Shown here: positions 18,300 through 27,247 of the stretch, piece by piece
How the letters are laid out: the number at the start of each line of letters is the position of its first letter
Position numbering within the stretch: the first letter of the stretch is position 1
Source of the DNA: Pseudomonas sp. WN033
Lineage (GTDB): Bacteria; Pseudomonadota; Gammaproteobacteria; Pseudomonadales; Pseudomonadaceae
Assembly: GCA_002287035.1 (NCBI GenBank)
Contig: NSKG01000003.1
Coordinates: 248,001-312,000 of the forward strand
Reading direction: 5' to 3'
DNA: 64,000 bases
Translations under genes and position numbers: made by a program
The notes under the pieces: generated by a model
Database searches by the model: none
What the model was told of the DNA's origin: nothing
What the model saw: the letters and a program-made list of their open reading frames with translations, nothing else

Positions 18300-19016
18300 A
18301 TGGGCCGCGCCTATCAGAACCGCAAAGAATCCATGGCCAAAACGGCCGACATGAAAACCAAGCTTTACAGCAAATACGCTCGCGAGATCTATGTCAGCGC
18401 CAAGTCTGGCGGCATCGACCCGGCGGGCAACCTGACCCTGCGAGGCCTGATCGAGCGGGCCAAGAAGGATCAGGTGCCAGCGCATGTGATCGACAAGGCC
18501 ATCGACAAGGCCAAGGGCTCCGGCGGCGAGGACTTCGCACTGGCTCGTTATGAAGGGTTTGGACCGGGCAACTGCATGGTCATCGTCGACTGCCTGACCG
18601 ACAACCCCAACCGAACCATTGCCGATGTACGTCACTGCTTTACCAAGACCAAGTGCAAACTGGGTACTTCGGGCAGTGTCAGCCACATGTTCGATCATTG
18701 CGCGATCTTCGCCTTCAAGGCTGATGATGAAGAGGCGGTACTGGAAGCGCTGATGATGGCGGATGTCGATGTGACCGATATCGAGAATGAAGGCGGGCAG
18801 ATTACCGTCTTTACTCCCAATACCGAGTATGCCAAGGCCAAGCAGGCATTGACCGAGGCCTTGGGCGATATCGATTTCATTGTTGATGAAATTCAGTTCC
18901 TGCCGCAGACCAGCACCAAAATTGAAGGTGATGATCTGGCAATGTTCGACAAGTTCCTCGATATGCTCAACGACCTGGACGACGTGCAGAACGTTTACCA
19001 CAACGCTGAGTTTTGA
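18300..19016 (+). CDS. YebC/PmpR-family transcriptional regulator (YeeN type)
   Basis: A 238-residue YebC-family protein. It begins [16 protein letters not shown], as in E. coli YeeN, rather than MAGHSKW as in YebC proper, and has the same length as YeeN. Family landmarks: [20 protein letters not shown] (about 56-75), [21 protein letters not shown], and a C-terminal acidic domain ending [20 protein letters not shown]. YebC proteins are reported either as DNA-binding regulators or as factors that help ribosomes at proline stretches; which applies here is open. The branched leader lies immediately upstream. Confidence 0.92.
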   Translation: MGRAYQNRKESMAKTADMKTKLYSKYAREIYVSAKSGGIDPAGNLTLRGLIERAKKDQVPAHVIDKAIDKAKGSGGEDFALARYEGFGPGNCMVIVDCLTDNPNRTIADVRHCFTKTKCKLGTSGSVSHMFDHCAIFAFKADDEEAVLEALMMADVDVTDIENEGGQITVFTPNTEYAKAKQALTEALGDIDFIVDEIQFLPQTSTKIEGDDLAMFDKFLDMLNDLDDVQNVYHNAEF

Positions 19017-19056
19017 GGTCGGTAGCGGCCGGCCTGTAGTCCTTTTCAGAGGTTTC

Positions 19057-19428
19057 TCAGAGCCGGCCGCTCCGCTCCAACCGCCGCGCTACCCAGCGCC
19101 GATAGGCCCATGACAGCAGTGGCCGCAGTCCCGGCAGGGCGATCAGCCAGGCCAGTGGTCGCAGCGTGCGTACTCGTGACATCAGCACGATATAGGCATC
19201 CAGTTCCCGGTGTATGTGGCCACAGCCATCGCGCACATGCAGCTCCAACAAGGCCCGGCGTGGGTCGATGCCGAGGCTGCGCAACTCTTCATCCCGGCCA
19301 GTGATATCCAGCCAGAGCACGTCCTTGCCGGTTTTGCCGGCCAGCCATTCATAGCGTCGGCGGTCGCCCACGCAGCGCGGGCAGGCACCGTCGTAGAACA
19401 CGGTCAAGGGGCCTGGGGTGGATAGCAT
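19057..19428 (-). CDS. DCC-family (DUF393) thiol-disulfide oxidoreductase-like protein
   Basis: A 123-residue DUF393 protein. The family's N-terminal FYDGxCxxC signature reads VFYDGACPRC (about 9-18), the putative redox site, followed by DRRRYEWLAG. A hydrophobic segment, WLIALPGLRPLLSWAY, lies near the C-terminus. GGGAGG upstream fixes the ATG at 19428 rather than the in-frame ATG eight codons earlier. Biological role is unknown; thioredoxin-like redox activity is a family-level prediction. Confidence 0.85.
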   Translation of the reverse strand: MLSTPGPLTVFYDGACPRCVGDRRRYEWLAGKTGKDVLWLDITGRDEELRSLGIDPRRALLELHVRDGCGHIHRELDAYIVLMSRVRTLRPLAWLIALPGLRPLLSWAYRRWVARRLERSGRL

Positions 19429-19485
19429 GTGGTACCTCCCGACTCCGGCCATGTCTGAAGTATAGGCCGGGTCGGGAGGGGGGGC

Positions 19486-21384
19486 TCAGTCGTGGTAGTC
19501 GCGGAAGTGCACCGACACCGAGCGCACCTGGCTGGAAGGCCAGTTAGGTACGTTGATCTGCTGTTGACTGCCGGTACCCCGGCGTGAGATCAACTCAATG
19601 GCGATTACATCATCCGGCTCGGCCGCCGCCGGCAGGAACAGGTCCAGACCAGACATGAACGGAATGGCGTGGAAGACCGGGTCGGCAAAACCCAGGTTGC
19701 TTACGCCATCGCTGTTGCGGTCATGCAGGAAGATGTTACTCAGGCGCTGGAGCAGCGGTCCGGTCTGGGCAGTGATCACGTTGGTGCCATTGACTCGCAG
19801 CACATCGTTGCGCTCACCCTGATCCCCCCAGAGTTCCATGTCACGACTGATGCTCAGGTTGGTGTGGTTCGGGCTGCGGTGCAGCAGAGCGCCGACTCCG
19901 GTTCCTGGCGCTGAGGTGTTCAGCCGAATCTGGTGGTTATCCTGCAGGTAAGGCTCGCGGTAGAAGTAGTGGTCAGCATTGGCGACTCCGGGGCGACGCA
20001 GTACGAATTCATAGCTGCCACCCTTGTTGATCCGCATAGGGCCCCAGTGACCATCCTCGCTGATCGGCTGGCTGTGATCAGGCTGACTGCCCAGGGGGCG
20101 TCCGGTGGCGGGGTCGACCTCGCTGATTTCCAGCACGGTACCTACTGCTCCGACATTGGCCGGGAAGATGTTGGCCCGTCCGGAAATCCATACATGATCA
20201 CCGTCAGCTTCGGGAATCCGTGTTGTCGCTGGGGCGTTGTCAGCATTGAAGAACCGATACATCCGGGCGAAGGAGTCGGCTGCTGTGGCCACCTCGATAT
20301 GACCGACCGGGTCCTCCACACTGGGGTAGACGTTTTCGGCACCGACCACTTCACGATCGACATACTGTCCCCAGAGTACCAGGGTCGGAACACCTCCGGG
20401 CGGGCTGTCGCCTTCACGACCATCCAGGTTGACATAGCGGTGCACCTTGGCGGCGCGCTCCGGATCGCTGAGGTAGATACGGCTGACTTCGGTACCCATT
20501 GAATGGCCCATCAGGTTGACCTGATCGGCACCGGTGCTGAGCAGCAGGGCATCAATGGCAGCGTCGAGCTGAACCGTGGTCTGGACGAAGTCCGGCGGGC
20601 TGGTGTTGTACTCGTAGGTTGCCAGATAGCTGCGTGGATAGCCGTTGGCGATGAAGCGTTGGGCCTGTGACTCGAACTGTGAGGCAGAGCCAGCGCCACC
20701 ATGGACGAACAGGACCGGGCGTTTGTCCAGAGTCAGATCACCGTTCTGCACAGCCAGCGAGTCCTGGAGGTGTTGCCAGGCCTGATTTGCCGAGCGCAGT
20801 CCCCGGTTTTTACTTTGTGCGTTCTCGGCGAAAACGGCGGCATCGTTGAGTTGGGCCAGCAGCCCGTCGTTGGCGCTCATCAGCGTTTCGAAGGCGGCGG
20901 TGTCGGCGAAGTCCAGGTGAAAGCCGGGAGTGCTTTCTGCGTAAGCCTCGATGACCTCAATCAGTGCTGTGCTGAGCTGGATACCGTTGCTGAGGTTACC
21001 ATCGGCATCCAGGCTCTGCAGGAATCGGGACAGGTTGAGTACCGCAGGATCAGAGCTGTCCGCAGCATCTTCGACCAGCTCCAGTGGTGTCAGAACCGCC
21101 TGACCCGGAGCGGTGCCCAGGTCGATTCCGCCAATGCTGAAACGAACGGTTTCCCCGCTCTGATAGCGGAAGTTGCCCTGCTCGTCGGTTGTTCCGTTCT
21201 GAGTAGCGGTTTCATAGCTCAGACCGGTTACCGGACTGTCGATGAATACGCCCTGATGGACGGTGGCGCTGCGGTTGCTGGAACCCGAGCTGGAAAGGCA
21301 GCCGCTACCGATGACGGCCGTCAGACCCAGCAGGGGGAAAGCCCAGTAACGTCGAATGACGGCGGGCTGGGGGAACGTTTTCAT
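19486..21384 (-). CDS. Large lipoprotein lipase/esterase (alpha/beta hydrolase)
   Basis: A 632-residue exported hydrolase. The signal peptide ends in a lipobox (VIGSGC), so it should be lipid-anchored. Residues about 40-100 form a surface-protein domain with TTDEQGNFRY. An alpha/beta hydrolase domain follows: oxyanion region PVLFVHGGAGSASQFE, nucleophile elbow GHSMG (Ser near 293), acid near LVLWGQYVD, and His in VGHIEVATAADSF. The remainder (about 430-632) is beta-rich. The ATG at 21384 has GAGG six bases upstream. Likely cleaves extracellular esters; triglyceride or polyester preference cannot be told. A palindrome and -35-like box lie upstream. Confidence 0.85.
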   Translation of the reverse strand: MKTFPQPAVIRRYWAFPLLGLTAVIGSGCLSSSGSSNRSATVHQGVFIDSPVTGLSYETATQNGTTDEQGNFRYQSGETVRFSIGGIDLGTAPGQAVLTPLELVEDAADSSDPAVLNLSRFLQSLDADGNLSNGIQLSTALIEVIEAYAESTPGFHLDFADTAAFETLMSANDGLLAQLNDAAVFAENAQSKNRGLRSANQAWQHLQDSLAVQNGDLTLDKRPVLFVHGGAGSASQFESQAQRFIANGYPRSYLATYEYNTSPPDFVQTTVQLDAAIDALLLSTGADQVNLMGHSMGTEVSRIYLSDPERAAKVHRYVNLDGREGDSPPGGVPTLVLWGQYVDREVVGAENVYPSVEDPVGHIEVATAADSFARMYRFFNADNAPATTRIPEADGDHVWISGRANIFPANVGAVGTVLEISEVDPATGRPLGSQPDHSQPISEDGHWGPMRINKGGSYEFVLRRPGVANADHYFYREPYLQDNHQIRLNTSAPGTGVGALLHRSPNHTNLSISRDMELWGDQGERNDVLRVNGTNVITAQTGPLLQRLSNIFLHDRNSDGVSNLGFADPVFHAIPFMSGLDLFLPAAAEPDDVIAIELISRRGTGSQQQINVPNWPSSQVRSVSVHFRDYHD

Positions 21385-21517
21385 GCATGACCTCATTGTT
21401 TTTAGAGTTTGTGCTGATCGAACGGCCATGAGCCGCCTGAATCATATGGCATGAGTGTATTGCTGTGAGGCAATTTTTCTATATAGCCCAAATAGGTTAT
21501 CCGCGGCGGGGTTTTCA

Positions 21518-21543
21518 CGTCAATAAAAAACGAATGTTCATTC
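21518..21543 (-). promoter_or_regulatory. Putative operator and -35 box upstream of lipase
   Basis: GAATGTTCATTC at 21532-21543 is a perfect 12-bp palindrome of the type bound by TetR-family dimers. Nine bases downstream in the lipase direction is TTGACG (21523-21518), a good -35 box. The matching -10 (around TAACCT near 21500-21494) is weak. A TetR gene lies 1.2 kb away, but a link is only a guess. Confidence 0.4.
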
Positions 21544-21557
21544 AATATTAAGGCGGG

Positions 21558-22586
21558 CTATTCTGCGCTGGTGGCAGTAACTGGTTGGCGGGACAACTGC
21601 CAGAAGCTTGATGGGGAGCGGCAGGCGCCATAGATGAACGGCGGACGCTGGGTGGGTAGGCTATAGATCAGGTCGGTGAACCACAGGCAATGGCTTGCAC
21701 TGCTGTCGGGCTGGTGGTAGCGAGCTGGCGCGCTGAAGAACTGCCGAACATCCTGCAGCATCTCGCTGTGCCAGAGCTGAAGGGCAGTTTCGCCATCCCC
21801 TTGCGGGCTGTCAAAGCGCGGGTGGAATTGCCAGATCAGGGCAGAGTGAGGCTGGTAGGCCTGGGCTGTGGAGCGCAGCCAGGGGTGGGGCCAGTAGTCG
21901 GCCAGGCGCGACCTGCTGTCACCGAGTCTGAGATGCGCCTGCCAGTGGCCGTGTGTACCGCTGACCAGCAGTTTCCAGTTGCGTGGCGAGAATGGCTGAG
22001 GCCAGACGCTGACTTGAGCGGCCTCTGCCTGCTGCTGAGCGAATGCCTGGGCCAGCTCCAGCGCCTGCTGCTTGTACTGTATGCTCCAGATAAGCCACAG
22101 CACCAACGGGGCGGCGCCCAGCCAGCCGGCATGTGGCCAGCGCCAGCACAGTAGCAGTGCGGTCAGGGCCAGGGCGGAAAACCAGGGATCGATAACAAAG
22201 ATCCAGGCCAGCGAGGTGCGCCAATCGCTCAATGGCCAGAAGAGTTGCAGATCCCAGGCGGTGATCAGGTCGGCAGCGATATGCAGCCCCAGTCCCAGAG
22301 CGCAACCCAGATACAGCAGCCATCCATTCTGCTTGCGGCCTCCCAGCAGATACAGTGTCACGCTGAGCAGCAAGGCCCAGAGCGGCAGCATGAGTAGCGA
22401 GTGGGTAAAGCTGCGGTGCCAATAGGCGTGAAACTGTAGCGGATCAAGCAAAAACCATAAGTAATCGATGTCTGGGAACAACCCACCCAGGGCGCCTGCG
22501 GCCAGGCTCCAGCGTCGTGGCAGGCGCTGTGCGATGAGCGTGCGTGCGCCCAGTGCTCCGATCACCGCATGGGTCAGGGTATCCAC
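21558..22586 (-). CDS. DUF457-type membrane-bound metal-dependent hydrolase
   Basis: A 342-residue YdjM/YfhO-like DUF457 protein. The N-terminus MDTLTHAVIGALGA and the blocks GLFPDIDYLWFLLDPLQFH and HRSFTHSLLM carry the His/Asp set expected to bind metal. Several TM helices occupy about residues 60-190. The C-terminal 150 residues look soluble. It begins with GTG (22586-22584) that overlaps the TAG stop of the upstream TetR gene by one base, so translation is likely coupled. Family members are poorly characterised; some are LexA- or membrane-stress-linked. Confidence 0.85.
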   Translation of the reverse strand: MDTLTHAVIGALGARTLIAQRLPRRWSLAAGALGGLFPDIDYLWFLLDPLQFHAYWHRSFTHSLLMLPLWALLLSVTLYLLGGRKQNGWLLYLGCALGLGLHIAADLITAWDLQLFWPLSDWRTSLAWIFVIDPWFSALALTALLLCWRWPHAGWLGAAPLVLWLIWSIQYKQQALELAQAFAQQQAEAAQVSVWPQPFSPRNWKLLVSGTHGHWQAHLRLGDSRSRLADYWPHPWLRSTAQAYQPHSALIWQFHPRFDSPQGDGETALQLWHSEMLQDVRQFFSAPARYHQPDSSASHCLWFTDLIYSLPTQRPPFIYGACRSPSSFWQLSRQPVTATSAE

Positions 22587-23149
22587 TACAGCCAGAGCCC
22601 AAAGCCGCTCCCGGCGAGCAGTTTGCGATGCAGGAAATCGCGGGTGTCCTGCTGATCGCAGGAGTCGTCGCGTAGCCAGTGAATGAAAGTAGCAATGAAC
22701 AGCGTACTCAAGGCAATTTCCTGGCCAATGCGGTGTGCATGACTTGCCTCCAGCGCCGCCGCTTCACGGAACCATTGCACAGTCCGGCTGATTCTCAGCA
22801 CGCCCGCTGCCTGCAAATGAATGTGCCCGGGTTCTAGCTTGTACAGCAGCATCTGACCAGTCAGTTCCCGGTAGCCAGCCATCGCATCCAGCCAACAGAG
22901 TATTACCTGCTCGATCCGCTCCATGGCCGGCAGTGCCGCCCATTCCGGATTGGGCACCTTGGCCAGCAGCGTCTGGTCGGCACGGTCGAACCAGGCTTCG
23001 ACCAGATCGTCCTTTTGCGGGAAGTGCTGATAGATATCAGCCAGGGGGATGGCCAGGGCCTGGGCGATGTCGTTGAGTGTCAGCTTTTCCCAGCCGCACT
23101 GGTTGGCCAGCGTCAGCGCCTGGTCGAGAATCTGCTGCTTGGAAACCAT
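22586..23149 (-). CDS. TetR-family transcriptional regulator
   Basis: A 187-residue regulator. The N-terminal helix-turn-helix is clear: ILDQALTLANQCGWEKLTLNDIAQALAI with LADIYQHFPQKDDLVEAWF as recognition helix and following segment (about 6-50). The C-terminal ligand domain (60-187) is divergent and slightly resembles COQ9-type proteins. The start at 23149 is chosen because MVSKQQILDQAL begins the DNA-binding domain and GAGGTG lies upstream. Its stop overlaps the GTG start of the DUF457 gene (TAGTG), so the pair is an operon and the regulator may control itself and that gene. Confidence 0.87.
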   Translation of the reverse strand: MVSKQQILDQALTLANQCGWEKLTLNDIAQALAIPLADIYQHFPQKDDLVEAWFDRADQTLLAKVPNPEWAALPAMERIEQVILCWLDAMAGYRELTGQMLLYKLEPGHIHLQAAGVLRISRTVQWFREAAALEASHAHRIGQEIALSTLFIATFIHWLRDDSCDQQDTRDFLHRKLLAGSGFGLWL

Positions 23150-23282
23150 GGCGAGCACCTCGGGACGGTCTATCCCAACAGTATAGGCGGCTGGTCGTGG
23201 GCCGCTGATGAGGAAGGCCTCGGGGTGCATGTCGCAGGGTGTCGGGCCATAATGGCCGCGGAACTTTTGGGGAGTTGTCAGT

Positions 23283-23813
23283 ATGTTTGAGATTCAGCGG
23301 TTAGATCCGGAAAACTACCGTCAGCAGACGCGGCGCAGCAGCCTGATTCTGATTGTGATATTCGCCACGCTGGCGATGCTGCTGGCCAGCCTGTCGGTTC
23401 AGTTGTTCGGCGAGCCGGGTGGTAACAATTTTCGCTGGAACCTGGCCGGCATCCTGGCCGGGCTGGCACTGACCGTCATACTGGTGCGTGGCTACCTGTG
23501 CCGGCAACCCTGGATGGCGGCCGCTGTATATGGCTGGCGCCTCAAGCGCAACCTGATGCGTATTACCAACGCTATGCATCTGCTCAAGGCTGGGGTGGAA
23601 CGGGACAACCCGCAGGCTATGAAGCTGTTGCGTTTCTACCATCTGGGGTTGGAGGAGATGCACCGCCTGGAAGGTAATACTGAAGGTCTGAGCCAGATGG
23701 TGCGGGAAATGGATCAGCACCGGGAACGGATGGAGAAGCAGGGGCTGGAGGTTGATTTGTGTCGGCTGGACGAAGCCTGGATGGACGCGGTGAAAAACGA
23801 TGTTAGGGAATGA
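23283..23813 (+). CDS. DUF3087 membrane protein
   Basis: A 176-residue protein of the DUF3087 family, function unknown. It begins MFEIQRLDPENYRQQTRRSS, as family members do. Two TM helices follow (about 21-42 and 54-72), then a cytoplasmic helical region with RRLKRNLMRI-like basic residues and HRLEGNTEG. It is divergent from the TetR gene and its last 11 bases overlap the convergent solute-binding gene. Confidence 0.82.
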   Translation: MFEIQRLDPENYRQQTRRSSLILIVIFATLAMLLASLSVQLFGEPGGNNFRWNLAGILAGLALTVILVRGYLCRQPWMAAAVYGWRLKRNLMRITNAMHLLKAGVERDNPQAMKLLRFYHLGLEEMHRLEGNTEGLSQMVREMDQHRERMEKQGLEVDLCRLDEAWMDAVKNDVRE

Positions 23814-24660
23814 CTGGGTGAGCTCGTTCGGGCGCCAGCAGCACAATGGCGCGACGCTCGCCTAGGTTGACCGGCGGCTCGAAGACCTCGGCATAATGCT
23901 CGCGGGCCAGGCGTCGGATGAGTCCGCTTCTGGCAGCTTCGCTCAAGGCTGTAAGTAGTAGTTGGTGCAGCTCGGGCTCTGCGGGCGAGACGTAGAGAAT
24001 ATGGTCCTGTTCATACACCAGGACCAGATGCTGTTCAACGGCCAGGTCCGGGTGGGTTGGCCATTCAGCGGCGATTTCGTAGGCGGCACGGGGAAGATAG
24101 TCGATGCCCCGCGCCTGCGAGGCCACCATGCGGTACAGGCGGCGCCAGTCGCCGTCCAAGGGCTGCACGGCCAGGCCGTTGGCTTCCCAGATCAGACGAT
24201 CAGCCCAGGCTTGGCCCATCCCGGCTACCTTGTTCAGTCGAACGAAGTCTTCCAGGCTGTGAACGTTGTCGTAAGCAGCCTGGGTGCCCTGCGGAATAAA
24301 CAGGATGCGCTGATTGACCAGGTTGTCGGTCATGCCTATGGCGATGGGCAGCAAGCGCCGATCACGTTCTTCAGTACGACCCAGAATGGCGGCGCTCAAG
24401 GTGCCGTTTTCCAGCATGTATTCCAGGCGGGTCATCGGCAGATTGCCGGCTGCCCTGTGGACGTCAGTAGCAACCCCTTGGGCCCGCAATGCGTGGGAAA
24501 GTACGGCCGCGGTGTAGCCGAACGACTCAGGTGTGCCGGCCAGGCGCAGGGTGAGAGACTGTTCGTGGTCTGAAATAGCCGATCCGGAAAAACTCAGGAG
24601 CGCCGTCAGGCAGCAGAAGTACAGCCACCCATATAGCGGTGATGCATGACAGCTGGTCAT
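23803..24660 (-). CDS. Periplasmic solute-binding-like protein
   Basis: A 285-residue type II periplasmic binding fold (SBP_bac_3-like). There is a signal peptide (LYFCCLTALLSFSGSA), then LTLRLAGTPESFGYTAAVLSHAL and the hinge region ARGIDYLPRAAYEI. No transporter permease is adjacent, so it may be a sensor or orphan binding protein. The ATG has no convincing ribosome site of its own. A 29-codon ORF with a strong site ends four bases upstream, suggesting coupled translation. Confidence 0.78.
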   Translation of the reverse strand: MTSCHASPLYGWLYFCCLTALLSFSGSAISDHEQSLTLRLAGTPESFGYTAAVLSHALRAQGVATDVHRAAGNLPMTRLEYMLENGTLSAAILGRTEERDRRLLPIAIGMTDNLVNQRILFIPQGTQAAYDNVHSLEDFVRLNKVAGMGQAWADRLIWEANGLAVQPLDGDWRRLYRMVASQARGIDYLPRAAYEIAAEWPTHPDLAVEQHLVLVYEQDHILYVSPAEPELHQLLLTALSEAARSGLIRRLAREHYAEVFEPPVNLGERRAIVLLAPERAHPVIP

Positions 24661-24664
24661 GGTG

Positions 24665-24754
24665 CTAACCAGCCTTGATGCTGGGCTGCTGTTCGGGTGG
24701 GCTGAACATTCCCCAGCGATACAAGTACTCGACGGCGGTCTGAATGTTCGTCAT
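24665..24754 (-). CDS. Candidate small leader ORF (29 aa)
   Basis: Start ATG at 24754 is preceded by AAAGGACGCA, a strong ribosome site at good spacing. It encodes 29 residues starting MTNIQTAVEYLYRWG and ending in TAG at 24667-24665, four bases before the ATG of the solute-binding gene. The downstream gene lacks a clear site, which favours translational coupling. The residues Tyr-Leu-Tyr-Arg-Trp-Gly match no leader peptide I know. It may be a real microprotein, a leader, or chance. Confidence 0.45.
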   Translation of the reverse strand: MTNIQTAVEYLYRWGMFSPPEQQPSIKAG

Positions 24755-24801
24755 TGCGTCCTTTCGATCCCTGAACTTTGTTTCGCGAGCAAGAGTATCA
24801 G

Positions 24802-25119
24802 TTATGGCGGCGGTTGGGGATGGACCACCCATTCGGGTTCCTCGAACTCGCCAATCAGGCGAATTTCACAGAATCTGGCTGCTTCACGAATGATTGCCGC
24901 GACCTGGGGATTGTGCTGTGACTCCATGGCATCACGGCTGGCTTTGCTGTCCCAGTGGGCGATGGCGATCAGTGTGCCGGGGTCGCCTAGCTTGCGGTGC
25001 AATTCTGTCCCCAGGGCACCGGGTGCCTGCTGAATCAATTCGCTGGCGCGCACCCAGGCCTGGGCGTAGTCCTCGGCGCGGCAGCCTGGTTTGATGTGTA
25101 CTTCGAAGATGTATTTCAT
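24802..25119 (-). CDS. Antibiotic biosynthesis monooxygenase (ABM) domain protein
   Basis: A 105-residue protein with the ferredoxin-like ABM fold: MKYIFEVHIKPG, then GALGTELHRKLGDPGTLIAIAHWDSKASRDAMESQ. Small ABM proteins act as quinol/haem monooxygenases or have no known substrate. The His and Trp in the IAHWDS strand are typical of the family. It stands alone, on the same strand as the solute-binding gene, 47 bases before the small leader ORF. Confidence 0.8.
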   Translation of the reverse strand: MKYIFEVHIKPGCRAEDYAQAWVRASELIQQAPGALGTELHRKLGDPGTLIAIAHWDSKASRDAMESQHNPQVAAIIREAARFCEIRLIGEFEEPEWVVHPQPPP

Positions 25120-25245
25120 TGCAGGCTCCTGACGCGGCTTTTTGCGTTAGCCTAGACCAAAGGCCGCAGGTACGACTGATCCGGATTCCAAGCTGCAGGT
25201 CCGAAAACCGCTAGCAGGGGGCGTCGGGCTGGCTAGAATGGGGGC

Positions 25246-26745
25246 ATGAAACTCTCTCCAGCGACCTGTTATCAGGCGGTTCAGGCCCGGGATGTCCGTT
25301 ATGACGGGCGCTTCTTCACCTGTGTGAAAAGTACCGGGGTGTACTGCCGACCGATTTGCCCGGCCCGCACGCCGCGGCTGGAAAATTGCCTGTTCGTCAC
25401 CAGTGCAGCGGCGGCGCAGGAGGCGGGGTTTCGCCCTTGTCTGCGTTGCCGCCCGGAAAGCTCGCCGTCATCGGCGGCCTGGGCTGGCACCTCGGCGGTA
25501 GTATCTCGGGCACTGGCCCTGATCGAAGCAGGCGCTTTGGATGAAGCCAGCGTTGAGGCATTAGCTGAGCGGCTGGGGTTGGGCGGGCGGCATCTGCGCC
25601 GGCTGTTCGTGCGCCATCTGGGCGCATCTCCGGTCGCCGTGGCTCAGACCCGGCGGGTGTTGCTGGCCAAGCAACTGATCCACCAAACCCGCCTGCCGAT
25701 GACGTCAGTGGCCCTGGCCAGTGGTTTTGGCAGCGTGCGGCGTTTCAACGAGACCTTCCAGCGTTTATATATGCACCCACCTGGGAGCTTGCGGCAACAG
25801 GCCGAAGAGTCCGGGCAGTGGTCCGAGTTGTCGTTGCTGCTGGCCTATAGGCCGCCCTATGACTGGCAGGCCATGCTGGTTTTTTTGCGACAACGAGCGT
25901 TGCCAGGGGTTGAGCTGGTCGATGCGGACAGTTATCAGCGCAGCATCAGAGTTGGCCGCGAATATGGCTGGGTCCGGGTCAGGCAGGAGCCTGGGGCTCA
26001 CGCCTTGCGAGCACATATCTGTGTGTCCGGGCTACAGGTACTGCCGCAGGTGATTGACCGTCTGCGCTGTCTGTTTGACCTCAAGGCCGATCCGCAGGTG
26101 ATTCGTCAGACCCTGGCGGCTGATCCGGGCCTGGCAGGGCTGCTCGACAAGCGCCCGGGATTGCGCTTGCCTGGCGGTTGGGAGCCTTTCGAGGTCGCGG
26201 TGCGTGCAGTGCTGGGCCAGCAGGTTACGGTCGGGGCCGGCGTCAGGCTCGCCCAGAATCTGGTCGAAAGGTTGGCTGAGCCGGTGCCGGAGGCTTTGCG
26301 TCGGCCCGGGATAACGCGGTTTTTTCCTGAACCGGCGGCTTTCGTAGCGCCGGCGCTGAACGGCTTGGGTATGCCCGGCGCACGACTGGCGACATTGCTG
26401 CATCTGGCTGAGACCTTTGTCCGTGAGCCTGAATGGTTTGCCCGTCAGGCGGACTTGGAGAGCACCCTTGAGCGCTGGCGGGCGATACCGGGAATTGGCG
26501 ACTGGACTGCCCAGTATATTGCCATGCGGGCCCTGCAGGAGACCGATGCCATTCCAGCCTCTGATGTTGCCTTGCAGCGGGTGCTTGGTCAGTCCGGACA
26601 ACGTCCCGGGGTGCGTCAGGTGCTGGCCCGGGCCGAGGCCTGGCGCCCGTGGCGGGCCTATGCATTGATGCATTTGTGGCAGGCTGACGCCGATGGCGAC
26701 GCACTGCCCCTAACCGAGGATGATCGACATGCAACTGTGGCTTGA
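25246..26745 (+). CDS. Ada-AlkA fusion: methyl-sensing regulator and 3-methyladenine DNA glycosylase
   Basis: A 499-residue DNA alkylation repair protein. Order: Ada zinc domain (about 1-80) with methyl-acceptor and zinc cysteines in FTCVKSTGVYCRPIC and RPCLRCRPE; AraC-type helix-turn-helix (about 85-185, LALIEAGALDEASVEALAERL); AlkA N domain (about 195-310); HhH-GPD glycosylase (about 310-490), with the hairpin IPGIGDWTAQYIAM (near 414) and catalytic Asp in ASDVALQRVLG (near 438). It should sense methylphosphotriesters, activate transcription and excise alkylated bases. The 3' end overlaps ogt by 17 bases, so they form one operon. Confidence 0.93.
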   Translation: MKLSPATCYQAVQARDVRYDGRFFTCVKSTGVYCRPICPARTPRLENCLFVTSAAAAQEAGFRPCLRCRPESSPSSAAWAGTSAVVSRALALIEAGALDEASVEALAERLGLGGRHLRRLFVRHLGASPVAVAQTRRVLLAKQLIHQTRLPMTSVALASGFGSVRRFNETFQRLYMHPPGSLRQQAEESGQWSELSLLLAYRPPYDWQAMLVFLRQRALPGVELVDADSYQRSIRVGREYGWVRVRQEPGAHALRAHICVSGLQVLPQVIDRLRCLFDLKADPQVIRQTLAADPGLAGLLDKRPGLRLPGGWEPFEVAVRAVLGQQVTVGAGVRLAQNLVERLAEPVPEALRRPGITRFFPEPAAFVAPALNGLGMPGARLATLLHLAETFVREPEWFARQADLESTLERWRAIPGIGDWTAQYIAMRALQETDAIPASDVALQRVLGQSGQRPGVRQVLARAEAWRPWRAYALMHLWQADADGDALPLTEDDRHATVA

Positions 26746-27247
26746 GCGTTTTGACTCTGCGCTGGGTGAGCTGCAACTGGTCTGCGATGACCAGGGGCGA
26801 CTGCGGGCGCTGGATTTTGAAGACTACCGCGAGCGGATGGAGCGTCTGCTGCGTCTGCACTACCGGGTTTACCGGCTTGACCCGGGACCTGCTCCAGACC
26901 ACGTAAAGCAGGCCTTGCGCGCCTATTTTTCCGGTGAGCTGGAGGCGCTCGATGACATTGTGGTAGCCACTGGTGGCACGGCTTTTCAACTGCGGGTGTG
27001 GCAGGCGCTGCGCAGCATTCCGGCGGGGCGTACCTGTAGCTACGCTGATTTGGCGCGGCTGATTGGCCAGCCTGGTGCCAGCCGGGCGGTAGGTATGGCC
27101 AATGGCGCCAATCCGGTTGCACTGGTTGTGCCCTGTCACCGTGTCATCGGGGCCAACGGGGCGTTGACCGGGTACGGCGGTGGGCTGTGGCGCAAACGCT
27201 GGTTGCTGGAGCATGAGAGTGAGCAGCAACGGCTGATGGGAAGTTAG
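26729..27247 (+). CDS. ogt: Methylated-DNA--protein-cysteine methyltransferase
   Basis: Suicide repair enzyme that takes the methyl group from O6-methylguanine or O4-methylthymine onto its own cysteine. The active site is VPCHRVIGANGALTGYGGG (Cys near residue 135), with the DNA-binding AVGMANGANP ahead of it. At 172 residues it matches Ogt. The ATG at 26729 is chosen because GAGG at 26716-26719 is nine bases away; the in-frame ATG at 26720 is too close. Its TAG stop lies inside the TTAG that flanks the MITE-like element on the left. Confidence 0.95.
   Translation: MQLWLERFDSALGELQLVCDDQGRLRALDFEDYRERMERLLRLHYRVYRLDPGPAPDHVKQALRAYFSGELEALDDIVVATGGTAFQLRVWQALRSIPAGRTCSYADLARLIGQPGASRAVGMANGANPVALVVPCHRVIGANGALTGYGGGLWRKRWLLEHESEQQRLMGS

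Noticed and set aside
18117-19001. Long N-terminal extension of the Sel1 protein
   Set aside because: It would run antisense through the yebC-family gene; a clear signal peptide begins at 18116.
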